NCBI RefSeq assembly: GCF_003472385.1
Contig: NZ_QRLV01000012.1
Coordinates: forward strand, 1-57,444
Direction: 5' to 3'
Origin: Sutterella sp. AM11-39
GTDB lineage: Bacteria; Pseudomonadota; Gammaproteobacteria; Burkholderiales; Burkholderiaceae_F
Length of the DNA stretch: 57,444 nt
Shown: piece by piece, positions 37,899-46,384 of the stretch
Layout: every line of letters begins with the position of its first letter
How positions within the stretch are numbered: the stretch's first letter is position 1
Position numbers and translations under genes: made by a program
Notes under the pieces: generated by a model
Seen by the model: the letters and a program-made list of their open reading frames with translations, nothing else
Databases searched by the model: none
Told to the model about the DNA's origin: nothing

Positions 37899-40244
37899 TT
37901 AGAAATTCCAGCGGAACCCAACGTTGAAGAGATACGGATTGTCGATCTCTCCGCCCGAGGTGCGTTCGAGTTCACCATAGGCAAACGCGTTGTCGCCGAG
38001 CTTAAACTGGGCACCGATACCGTAGCTCACCCAGCCGCCTCCGAGGTCTTCGTTGAGTGCTTCGCGCAATCCGCCCTGAGAAGCCGTGCCGTCAGCGTCG
38101 CCCAAGAAATCGTAGGAGTAGGAGAGCATGGCGTAAATCGTGCCCGCTTTTTCGGGGAATTCAAAGCCGGTACGCACACCCACGCGGGTAATGAGTGATT
38201 GGAAATCGTCCTGATTCAGTCTGACACCGTTGGACGCCGTCGCATCGTCGCCGGAAATGAAGCCGTAGGTGACTTCAATCTGCGGCTCAATGTAGGCCTG
38301 CTCCATGATGCGGAACATGTGTCCGGTTTCAACCGAGAGGCTGAACGCATTGGACTGGGTGTCAACGTTCATATTGCCTGACGTCAGCTCATTGTCGAGA
38401 TAGCCGTAACGGGCGATCAAATCAAGGTATGAGCCTCCATCGGCCATGTACGTCGCATAGGCGGCAAGACTGTAGGAGTCGCCCTTGGCCTGTCCTTTGA
38501 CGAGGTCTGCATCCGAATCTGTGTAAGAGAACGCACCGCCCACAATCCAGTGGTTGTTGATGCGGTAGTCAGCACCCACTTGGATCGTGGTGTGATCCAT
38601 TTCGATTTCGGAATTGCTCTTCCACTGCGACTCACCGCCGTAGATGCGAGCCCAAGCGCCGATGCTGGACTCCGAAGCGCGGATGTCACCCAAACGTTTT
38701 GTGAGGTGGTTGATCTCGTTTCTCCACTGCACGAATGTCATGGAGTTGAGAGCACCGTAGTCGGTGAGCTTGACGTTTTTGGAAAAGTTTTCGCCGTTTT
38801 CATCCCGAGTCCACGTTCCTTTGATATTGCCTTCTTGTACCACCTCTCGTTTGGAAACGTCATCATTTGTAATAGCGTTCAGACTGCTGGAATTCTCACC
38901 GTTGATCTGATCCGATGTAATACCAGTATATGTGACCGTCATCGTGCCATCTTGACTTGAAGATACAGTTTTGACGTCCAGTTTTGCCGTGGAGAATTGC
39001 CCGTCCTGGCCTTGTACTGTGGCTGATTTAAACTTGCCTCCGTTCTCAGTGACGGTCAGATTTTCTACGGCTATGGTTTGTGAGGAGGAACTAGAATTGA
39101 TAACGCCGCCATCTAACGTTAAATTGTTCACTGCCTGAGCTTCAAGTGTGCCTCCATCAGGGGTAGAGCCCTTGTATTCAGTGGCATTCCATTGTGCTCC
39201 ATCAGATAGGTTTAGTTTAAAACCCTCTACAGTGGTATAGCTTGGATTGTCTTTATTGTCAGTTGGATAAAGCTTTACCAAAGCTCCGGTCCAAGACGAA
39301 TTGGAGCCTTCAAGGTTTATGTTAACATAGGAATTAATAACATTTCCGCTGTTGTTGCTAGGGCCTGGAGTTTCAAAGACAATATCCCCATTTAAAACAA
39401 CAGTGCCTCCTCCATTTTGGTTAATGTTTATTGTGGCATTTCCTCGAGTGTCAATTGCTGTTGGGGCGTTTACTGTTAAATTCCCATTAATTTCAACTTG
39501 GCCATTCGAAAAGGCCATAATTCCTGCACCATCTGCACCCGTTGCGGAAATGGATGTATTGTCCGCGTTAATGGTAATTTTTGATGAACCATCTGGCGCC
39601 TCACTAGTTTCAGTATTATTTTGTGCCAGCAAGGCGTAATACCCATTTGTAGTGATAGTTACATCTTTGGATTTAATATTTATTTGTCCACCTTGAAGGG
39701 CAAATAATCCCATAGACGTATCATTCCCTTGTGCCGAAATATTAACATTTTGAGTTAAATCTGAACCAATGTTCACAATAGCTCCGCCGCTTATTTCTAG
39801 TGCGCGAGCTTCATCATTTGTTGATTCAGCGTGAATTTTAATATTCGATCCGTTTAATGCGACATTTGATGATGACTGCGCCATAATGGCACTGGAAAAG
39901 TTATCGCTATATGAATTGATAATTACTTCACTGGCGGAGGTTCCAAGATTGAGCCTTGTGGTGGCGTTAGCCGAATAAATGGAAATGGATTTGTATTCTC
40001 TTTGACGAGAATCAATGTTCAGATTAATTTTTCCCCCAGTAAAGGATGTTGTGTAGCCAGGCGCGTATATGCCAACTAGTCCCTGTGTTTTATCTGTGAA
40101 GTTCAGTAAGAGGTGAGGTTCATCTATAGTATAGTTCCCGTCAATCACTGCATCTTTGTCAGCACGATATGAATTTGATGCATTTGCAGAGATTGCTGAA
40201 ATAACAGCAATGGATAATATAGAAAGTTTGACAGTTCGTTTCAT
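37899..40244 (-). CDS. Autotransporter adhesin-like protein with switchable promoter
   Basis: 781 aa, ATG 40244 preceded by AGGAGG. The signal peptide is about residues 1-22 (SIAVISAISANAS). The passenger (to about residue 490) is rich in N, S, T and G with parallel beta-helix character (GGAIVNIGSDLTQN, GGQINIKSKDVTI). A barrel of about 270 residues starts near GALNSMTFVQWRNEI and ends LFNVGFRWNF with a terminal Phe. This is a typical autotransporter exported to the surface, likely an adhesin. The coding region has no homopolymer; instead a C tract of nine lies in the candidate promoter. The passenger is AT-rich compared with the barrel. Confidence 0.9.
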   Translation of the reverse strand: MKRTVKLSILSIAVISAISANASNSYRADKDAVIDGNYTIDEPHLLLNFTDKTQGLVGIYAPGYTTSFTGGKINLNIDSRQREYKSISIYSANATTRLNLGTSASEVIINSYSDNFSSAIMAQSSSNVALNGSNIKIHAESTNDEARALEISGGAIVNIGSDLTQNVNISAQGNDTSMGLFALQGGQINIKSKDVTITTNGYYALLAQNNTETSEAPDGSSKITINADNTSISATGADGAGIMAFSNGQVEINGNLTVNAPTAIDTRGNATININQNGGGTVVLNGDIVFETPGPSNNSGNVINSYVNINLEGSNSSWTGALVKLYPTDNKDNPSYTTVEGFKLNLSDGAQWNATEYKGSTPDGGTLEAQAVNNLTLDGGVINSSSSSQTIAVENLTVTENGGKFKSATVQGQDGQFSTAKLDVKTVSSSQDGTMTVTYTGITSDQINGENSSSLNAITNDDVSKREVVQEGNIKGTWTRDENGENFSKNVKLTDYGALNSMTFVQWRNEINHLTKRLGDIRASESSIGAWARIYGGESQWKSNSEIEMDHTTIQVGADYRINNHWIVGGAFSYTDSDADLVKGQAKGDSYSLAAYATYMADGGSYLDLIARYGYLDNELTSGNMNVDTQSNAFSLSVETGHMFRIMEQAYIEPQIEVTYGFISGDDATASNGVRLNQDDFQSLITRVGVRTGFEFPEKAGTIYAMLSYSYDFLGDADGTASQGGLREALNEDLGGGWVSYGIGAQFKLGDNAFAYGELERTSGGEIDNPYLFNVGFRWNF

Positions 40245-40269
40245 ATTAAATCCTCCTAAGGACTGACTT

Positions 40270-40299
40270 ACGCTACCCCCCCCCGATTCTATTTGTCAA
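40270..40299 (-). promoter_or_regulatory. Candidate promoter with G(9) tract between -35 and -10
   Basis: Read on the minus strand: TTGACA (40299-40294), an 18-bp spacer made of AATAGAATC plus nine G (40284-40276), then TAGCGT (40275-40270) as a weak -10. AGGAGG and the ATG follow 26 bp further on. Loss of one G would give the optimal 17-bp spacer. Length changes in the tract should therefore tune transcription, as known for phase-variable promoters such as Neisseria opc and porA. The -10 matches only three of six consensus bases, so it needs mapping. Confidence 0.6.
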
Positions 40300-40350
40300 G
40301 AAATTTGACATTTAGATCGAATTTGTGTTGTTATTTGGTAACTTTTTCTC

Positions 40351-41253
40351 ACCAAGCAACATGGCATTGAAAATGCGACTGCCAAGGACTACGCCGACTT
40401 TCTTGCCGAGCAAGCCGCTACGAAAAAAGTTCCGATTAATGAAAAGAATGTCAGAACCTATGCAATGCGCGGCGGTGAGCTTGTTGACTGGCTGATGGAT
40501 CCAGGAGTTCCTTTCGGTCGATTCCAAAAGGACAAATGGTTCCATATCACGAAAGACGGATCAGCACCGGGGCCGCACATTGTTCGAGCCCTGTCCAAGA
40601 AGATTGCAGACGACAACATCAACTACCGACTCAATAGCCAGGTTGTGGATCTGCTTATGAAGGACGGCAAGGTTGTCGGCGCAACGGTCAAGACCGGAGC
40701 CGGTAGCTACAAAGTCAATGCCAAGGCTGTCGTCATGGCAACGGGTGGCTTTTCAGCAAGTCATGAGTTGGTTAAGAAGTGGGCTCCTGAATGGGTTGGT
40801 CGCCCGACAACGGGCGCTGTTTCGCTGACCGGCGACGGCATATTGATGGCTCAAAAGGTTGGTGCTCAAACGGTTGCCATGCAGGAAATCAAGGCAAATT
40901 ATCTGTGCCATCCGCTGACTGCGCGAGACGGCGTGTCGCTCACGGCTATCACGCCTTACAACATCTTGATCAATCACGAAGGCAAGCGCTTTGTTGATGA
41001 AGGTCACACTTCCATTAACTTCAAGAGCCGTGCCATGATGAAGCAGACCGGGCACGAGGCTTATGCCATTGTTGATCAGACGGCGATGGATAACCTCAAA
41101 TTAATGCGTAACTATGCAGCGGCCGGCTATTTTGTCAAAGCCAACACGGTCGAAGAGTTGGCCTCTAAGCTCAAGGTCGATCAGAAAGCCTTCATCAAGA
41201 CGATGAAGGACTACATGGCTGCTTGCCAAGCAGGAAATCTGTTGTATTGCTAA
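40351..41253 (+). pseudogene. Flavocytochrome c / fumarate-reductase-like FAD protein, internal fragment
   Basis: A reading frame open from about 40342 encodes 300 residues matching the middle of FAD-dependent fumarate-reductase-like proteins: TKQHGIENATAKDYADFL, then RTYAMRGGELVDWLM, VMATGGFSASHELVKKW and NHEGKRFVDEGH. The N-terminal FAD-binding GxGxxG part is missing, as is the C-terminus. The frame ends at 41251-41253 after an abrupt change (CQAGNLLYC). The intact relative at 47460-48989 shows what is lost. The fragment is bounded on both sides by autotransporter loci. Confidence 0.8.
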
Positions 41254-41344
41254 AGAAAAACTCTGGGTCTCACGGACTATTTTAAAAGTTGACTCAACCG
41301 AGCTAACATTCCGTTACCCTAATCCAAAATATCGAGGAAAACCT

Positions 41345-44300
41345 ATGTTGCCCCCCCCATTTATAACTGACACTTATAAGTTCCCCGTTTCTGCCGTCAA
41401 TGAAAATGTTCTTCACTTTCATCGAACATTTCACTCAAAATCCGCACTGCTCCCTCTCGTCGCAGCACTTCTGGCCGCTACCGCTCACGCTGAAACGATC
41501 ATCAGCAATCCTGAAACTGAACTTGCGCAAGGCCAGAACACCGTTCAAGGCATTCAAATCAACAAATATCAAAGTGGCCAGGGCATCAAAATTCACGATG
41601 ATATTTTGTATGTTGCTCCGGAAAATTGGACAAGCGGTGATTCCCCCGTTGCAACAACTTCGCCGGTTATTTCCATTATTGGAAACGCACAGCCGATCGC
41701 AATCAAAAATCCGACAACTGAATCTGCAAGCCTGGTTGTTCAAGGCTATATGCTGACCGACGCGTCCGCATCTGGTTTGATCACCTTGGGAGAATTGGGT
41801 GACACTCCCTCAAAAGGCAGGCTCGAACTCTCCCAGGGCGACCTGACTGTGAGAGATTCCTCTTCAACGTCAAACATTGTTTCCATACAAGGTGCGGGAA
41901 ATAATTCATCCAATCCTGTCGGTGCTCAACTTAAAGCTCAAAATATCCATTTATCAAACCTTGAAGCAGATGACTCATTGATTTTTGTTCAAGGTTCCGA
42001 AAAATATACCAGCAACAACAACTTAATTTCGGAATTCAATCAGAGTGCCATTTTAAATGTCACCAACAACGATAATTCTTCCATATTTGATGTTCAAAAC
42101 ACAATAGCAGACTCAGCAATAACTGCACATACCGGAGTTAGTGTTGAAATCGACCGTATCCGCCTGAAAGGAAACACCTTCAGAGATGCAGGCATTTCCA
42201 TTGGCAGGGATGACAATATTAAAAACAACACAACTTATCGAAATCATTTTGAAGTATTCGATACGATTTTTATCGAAGATACAACGGTTAACGGTATCGG
42301 TGAAACAGGAAATTTTGAGGGATTTGCGCTTAGAAAAACCAATGCCTCCATCGTAGAAGACGCCAGCGGGTTTACGCAACCGAGTGGCGAAGCATACCCA
42401 TGGAAAGGTACGGCACTAAGTGTTGATGGGATTACAGTTCTTGCCGATCGGGAACGTGTATCCGGTGTGTTTCTGGCCAACAACACCTTCTCCAACAGCA
42501 AAGGGAATCAGGATTATCCCGCTCTGTTCATGACAGTCGGTGACATTAAGGTATCCGACGCTGTTGATGTCTCTCTCGTTGAAGGCATTCATTTTGAAGG
42601 AAACGCACCTAAAGCTGAAGGTGACAATCTCATCATCTCCGGTACTGTCACGGATATTGCCGCTTCAAATTCAGACATTGTAGGTATCACCCTTAAAGAT
42701 AATTTCGACTCCGCAGAGAATCGATCCGCCGGAGGCACTTCGTACGTCAACCTGACGGTCGATAATCTCAGTTCTGCCAACGGACACATCACTGCTATTG
42801 CTGTAGATCAAACAAATCGGCAAAACGAAATCACCCATCTATGGGATGTTAATGTATCTAACCTAACCAGTGACAACGATACAATCGGGTTGGACATCAA
42901 TAATGCTTCCGTGAGTATCGGCGACATTGATGTTGAAGCAAACTATGCTTTGAAAGCCAATAGATCCGAGATTATTCTCGGGGAAGAACAGGACACTTCA
43001 TCTGTAAACTCGAAATACCATGAATTCGTGCCGACGAGTGTTCATTTGAAAGGCAGAGTTGATTTATCGGATTCGTCCATAGAATTTGCATCTCCGGTTA
43101 AAGAATCGCACATCAACGGCACGCTGTCTCTTGGCAACGGATCTTCGGCCGAAATTTATCAGAAGCTTTTCATTGTTTCGGATATTGCCGCACAAGGCAC
43201 AATCAATGGATATAAGGACGCATTAGTTATCGGCAATGTTGGAGATACTGAACAATCCGTGTTTGAGTTTACCCAATACGCATCATCCAGTGGTGTAGAC
43301 AATCAGCGTGCGCTGTACTTGTCCACACAAGGCTATACCGACCAAAATTACAAGGGCCATTACGCTTCGCAGCCGAGTGATGAAGAGACGATAGATCAGG
43401 TTGCACTCCGCGTGAATGCCAACGGCTTGGCCGATTTTACAAATGCGGCAAACGTGCAGATCTACGGCACGATTGTGGCCGGTCGCGGTGGTCAAAATGA
43501 TTCTGCCAGTGCAGGCATAATCGATATTACGAGAGGAAAATATTTCGGTTCCAAGCGCGAACGAAATGTTGTCATCAAGGGCGATGTGTATGCCGGTAAC
43601 GGTGGACAGATCACGATGGCACTGGAAGGATCCAATTCGCTGATTGAAGGTCAGATTGACGACTACTGGGAACTCGATTCCGTTAAGAAAGGTGAAGTAT
43701 TCCGCAATTCCGCATTCAAAGATGCTGGCGGGAATACGATTGATGTTTCTGAATCCGGCCACGTCGATCTGACCCTCAAAGACGGTGCACAGTGGCTGGC
43801 CAGAGGCCAAAGTTTTATCACCGATCTGACTTTTGAAGGACAAAACAACCTTGTCGATCTGAGTCAAAACACGAACTCGTCTGTCGTTATTAAAAATCTC
43901 ACCGGTGATGGGACATTCCGCATGAAGCTTGGGAAACCGGTTGTTGACGAAGCAACCGGCGAAGTCCACAGCGATATGCTTTACATCCAGAACATGGCAG
44001 ACGATGCCAAATACACCATTGATGTTACATTGGACGTCAATATCAATGAACTTAACGGTTTGCGTTTTGCCACAACAAACACAACCAGTAATCTCGATAA
44101 TTTTGTGTTAAAGGTCAACGATCAAGGATTCTTTAACCGAACGCTGACGATACAAACCGAGGATTACTCTGCCGACGATACGGATAACAAGTATTTCGAC
44201 GGTCAGGACAATGGAACCGGGTCATATAAACCCGGCGAATCAGCCATTGGAAGCCTGTTTGGCGACCAGGACTCGACGAATTGGTACTTCGGCGATCCGG

Positions 44301-45286
44301 ACGCATTCGATCCGGGTTCTGAAAACCCCGATGAACCGACACCTCCGGGCGGAGACTCTTCCATTTCAGATGCAGGCCAAGCGATTATCGCTACAGCCCG
44401 TGCCCTGTACTACAACGCCATCGAAATCGATCGATTCAATCAGCGATACGGAGACCGTCGCTACGATGAAAACAACAAGAGTCTCTGGGCTCGTGTGCGC
44501 CAGGATCGATGGGGTACAGCTGCCGGTGTCGGTGACTTCAAGAGTCAGAATACGACGTATCAAATCGGCTTTGACTATACCCGACCGTCCGACAGCGGCA
44601 AGATGATTTTCGGCGCGGCCGTTGATTTGATGGACGGCAATACGGACTACGAATCGATTGACGGTTCTGGCGAAACCAAGCGTTACGCCGTGTCTGCTTA
44701 TGCGACGTATCTGGGCGATAACGGAGGATATGTCGACGTCGTCGGCAAGGTCGGACGTCTTTCCAACGAGTATGCCGTAAAACTTGACTCCGGAGCAGGC
44801 GTTTCTGCCGATTACATGAACTGGATGGCAGGCATTTCCGTGGAAGTCGGTCATCAGCTTTCCACCGACAACTCTCGGTGGTTCTTTGAACCCCAGATGC
44901 AAGCTCAGTACGTGTTTGTTTCCGATAATGATTACTCAAACGGACAAACCGAAATTGAGCAGGACAGCATCCATTCCTTCATCACGCGTGCCGGTTTCAG
45001 AGCCGGACGTTGGTTCGGTGAGCAGAAGAATGCCAATGTCTACTTCAAGACCGATGTCATGCACGAATGGGCAGGAGAACAAGAGATTCACGTCACTGAC
45101 AACACTACTGCTATCAGGGGCGATACGATCTCAATTAATAACCATGGAACGTGGTTTGATGTCGGCTTAGGTTTCCAGGCCCCGGTGGGTAAGAGCTTTT
45201 ACGCCTACGGAGATGCAGAGTATCGCTTCGGCAATGATCTGGATCAGACCTGGGTATTTAATTTCGGCGGGAAATATGTCTTCTAA
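41345..45286 (+). CDS. Phase-variable autotransporter, in frame as sequenced
   Basis: 1313 aa from ATG 41345, preceded by GAGGAAA. The second codon is followed by eight C (CCC CCC CCA), then an unusually long N-terminal region before the signal peptide core (SKSALLPLVAALLAATAHA), about 50 residues in all, like extended autotransporter signal peptides. The passenger is large and beta-rich. A conserved module (YGTIVAGRG ... GDVYAGNGG ... FRNSAF) precedes the barrel, which begins near SSISDAGQAIIATARALYYN and ends NFGGKYVF. The last 300 residues are closely similar to those of 15022-18689. With 8 C (or 5, 11) the gene is ON; 7 or 9 would switch it OFF. Confidence 0.92.
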   Translation: MLPPPFITDTYKFPVSAVNENVLHFHRTFHSKSALLPLVAALLAATAHAETIISNPETELAQGQNTVQGIQINKYQSGQGIKIHDDILYVAPENWTSGDSPVATTSPVISIIGNAQPIAIKNPTTESASLVVQGYMLTDASASGLITLGELGDTPSKGRLELSQGDLTVRDSSSTSNIVSIQGAGNNSSNPVGAQLKAQNIHLSNLEADDSLIFVQGSEKYTSNNNLISEFNQSAILNVTNNDNSSIFDVQNTIADSAITAHTGVSVEIDRIRLKGNTFRDAGISIGRDDNIKNNTTYRNHFEVFDTIFIEDTTVNGIGETGNFEGFALRKTNASIVEDASGFTQPSGEAYPWKGTALSVDGITVLADRERVSGVFLANNTFSNSKGNQDYPALFMTVGDIKVSDAVDVSLVEGIHFEGNAPKAEGDNLIISGTVTDIAASNSDIVGITLKDNFDSAENRSAGGTSYVNLTVDNLSSANGHITAIAVDQTNRQNEITHLWDVNVSNLTSDNDTIGLDINNASVSIGDIDVEANYALKANRSEIILGEEQDTSSVNSKYHEFVPTSVHLKGRVDLSDSSIEFASPVKESHINGTLSLGNGSSAEIYQKLFIVSDIAAQGTINGYKDALVIGNVGDTEQSVFEFTQYASSSGVDNQRALYLSTQGYTDQNYKGHYASQPSDEETIDQVALRVNANGLADFTNAANVQIYGTIVAGRGGQNDSASAGIIDITRGKYFGSKRERNVVIKGDVYAGNGGQITMALEGSNSLIEGQIDDYWELDSVKKGEVFRNSAFKDAGGNTIDVSESGHVDLTLKDGAQWLARGQSFITDLTFEGQNNLVDLSQNTNSSVVIKNLTGDGTFRMKLGKPVVDEATGEVHSDMLYIQNMADDAKYTIDVTLDVNINELNGLRFATTNTTSNLDNFVLKVNDQGFFNRTLTIQTEDYSADDTDNKYFDGQDNGTGSYKPGESAIGSLFGDQDSTNWYFGDPDAFDPGSENPDEPTPPGGDSSISDAGQAIIATARALYYNAIEIDRFNQRYGDRRYDENNKSLWARVRQDRWGTAAGVGDFKSQNTTYQIGFDYTRPSDSGKMIFGAAVDLMDGNTDYESIDGSGETKRYAVSAYATYLGDNGGYVDVVGKVGRLSNEYAVKLDSGAGVSADYMNWMAGISVEVGHQLSTDNSRWFFEPQMQAQYVFVSDNDYSNGQTEIEQDSIHSFITRAGFRAGRWFGEQKNANVYFKTDVMHEWAGEQEIHVTDNTTAIRGDTISINNHGTWFDVGLGFQAPVGKSFYAYGDAEYRFGNDLDQTWVFNFGGKYVF
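41351..41358. repeat. Poly-C(8) tract after the start codon
   Basis: Eight C as codons 3-5 of the autotransporter. The frame is fixed by the downstream signal peptide and barrel. A change of one base puts the whole gene out of frame. Confidence 0.87.
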
Positions 45287-45338
45287 AGAAGATTCAGAGT
45301 ACATGCGGTTGAAAAGCCGCTCTTGTTGAAGCTCCCGG

Positions 45339-45372
45339 AGGACACAGTCTTGTAACAACTGGACTGTGTCCT
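45339..45372 (+). terminator. Hairpin after the autotransporter
   Basis: Perfect 11-bp stem AGGACACAGTC/GACTGTGTCCT about 50 bp after the stop codon. There is no T run, so Rho dependence or a processing function is possible. Confidence 0.55.
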
Positions 45373-45450
45373 TGCAACGATGCCTCTCAGAATTCAATCA
45401 CTAGTTGCAGGCGGTTTTGCATCGCAGTACTCGACCGCTAATCCAGCGTT

Positions 45451-45603
45451 TCAAAAGCTGTTAATCTCAAGAGCCGTGTCATGATGAAGTAGACCGTGCA
45501 CGAAGCGTATGCCAACGAAGTTGGATTTGCCGCCATCATTGGTCTTGTGTACGGCAAGATTGCGGGTGAAAACGCCGCTGCTTATGCAAAGGCGCAGAAG
45601 TAA
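45451..45603 (+). pseudogene. C-terminal remnant of a flavocytochrome c-like gene
   Basis: The frame reads KAVNLKSRVMMK, a TAG, then TVHEAYANEVGFAAIIGLVY and GKIAGENAAAYAKAQK to a TAA at 45601-45603. The last part is the typical C-terminus of the flavocytochrome c family. The first part matches the segment at about 41020-41060 of the fragment on the other side of the autotransporter (KSRAMMKQTGHEAYA), so a large internal piece has been deleted here. The shared segment suggests that two tandem paralogues were present before decay. Confidence 0.75.
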
Positions 45604-45650
45604 AACCTACGTCTGATTTGGATCTCAGAAAAACCGGACGCTTCCCGAAA

Positions 45651-45698
45651 CCCAAACTCTCTGGCTGCCTTGATTATCTAAAGGGCCGAGAGTTTGGG
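45651..45698. terminator. Hairpin CCCAAACTCTC/GAGAGTTTGGG
   Basis: Perfect 11-bp stem about 50 bp after the FAD-gene remnant, probably its original terminator. Confidence 0.6.
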
Positions 45699-45726
45699 TT
45701 GACAAGTTATAAAGAGTAAAAACACG

Positions 45727-45764
45727 AGAGCCCCGACATTCGTTGAATTGCCGAGGCTCTTTTG
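45727..45764 (+). terminator. Intrinsic terminator
   Basis: Stem AGAGCC/GGCTCT with an inner CG/CG pair, followed by TTTT. Confidence 0.55.
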
Positions 45765-45843
45765 TATCGAGTAGACATCATTTCTTAAGACGACCTAGTG
45801 TTATCAATATCGTGAAGTTTTGCCATGACAGAGGAAAATAAAA

Positions 45844-45858
45844 TACGACATTGTCGTA
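45844..45858. promoter_or_regulatory. Operator-like palindrome TACGAC-ATT-GTCGTA
   Basis: A perfect 6-bp inverted repeat ends 7 bp before the GTG start of the RelB/DinJ-like gene. Antitoxins of this family repress their own promoters through such short palindromes. Confidence 0.6.
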
Positions 45859-45865
45859 ATATTAT

Positions 45866-46129
45866 GTGAAAGCAACTGTTACATTGAACACCAAACTGAC
45901 GGCGGACGAAAAGAAAAAATTTGTTGAAACTGCAGAAGCTCTCGGCCTTTCTTCGTCTAGCGCATTGAAGGTTCTTATTCGAAAATTCAATGAAGTCGGA
46001 GGCTTCCCGTTTGATGTAAGACGCTCACCGACAATTGATTTAGGCTATCCGAACCTTTTTCGTCCAAAAATAGAAGGCGATGCGGTTGTTTTGCCGGCAT
46101 CATGGCGAGATGATGAGGACGACAACTGA
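45866..46129 (+). CDS. Orphan RelB/DinJ-family antitoxin
   Basis: 87 aa from GTG 45866. A ribbon-helix-helix N-terminus (MKATVTLNTKLTADEKKKFV, then ETAEALGLSSSSALKVLIRK) is followed by a toxin-binding tail (FPFDVRRSPTIDLGYPNL). The family represses its own operon and neutralises a YafQ/RelE-type RNase. No toxin gene follows: the short frame at 46080-46283 has no RelE-like features. The antitoxin therefore stands alone or has lost its partner. It has a palindromic operator just upstream. Confidence 0.78.
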   Translation: MKATVTLNTKLTADEKKKFVETAEALGLSSSSALKVLIRKFNEVGGFPFDVRRSPTIDLGYPNLFRPKIEGDAVVLPASWRDDEDDN

Positions 46130-46384
46130 TCAGTTTGCCGAGTCACAACAGTTTGAAGTGAGGTGTCCGGCTTTTCGCTGTGAGGATCAACCGGAAAAAT
46201 CAAAAGAGCGTCCGATGGTCATTGGAACTATCGCACCCCGAGACCAGAGTCCCGGCCGGATCGGCAAACTGAAATGCTTTTGAATCAATTTTGAGTGAGG
46301 AATTGCACCTGTTTTCGCAAACAATGTTTGGATGGATAATCGGTGTTGAACGTTAGTCAGACCACATCTCTCGGTTTTGTCCGC

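Noticed and set aside
46080..46283. Toxin partner for the RelB-like antitoxin
   Set aside because: The frame lacks RelE/YafQ features and overlaps the antitoxin out of frame with no ribosome-binding site.
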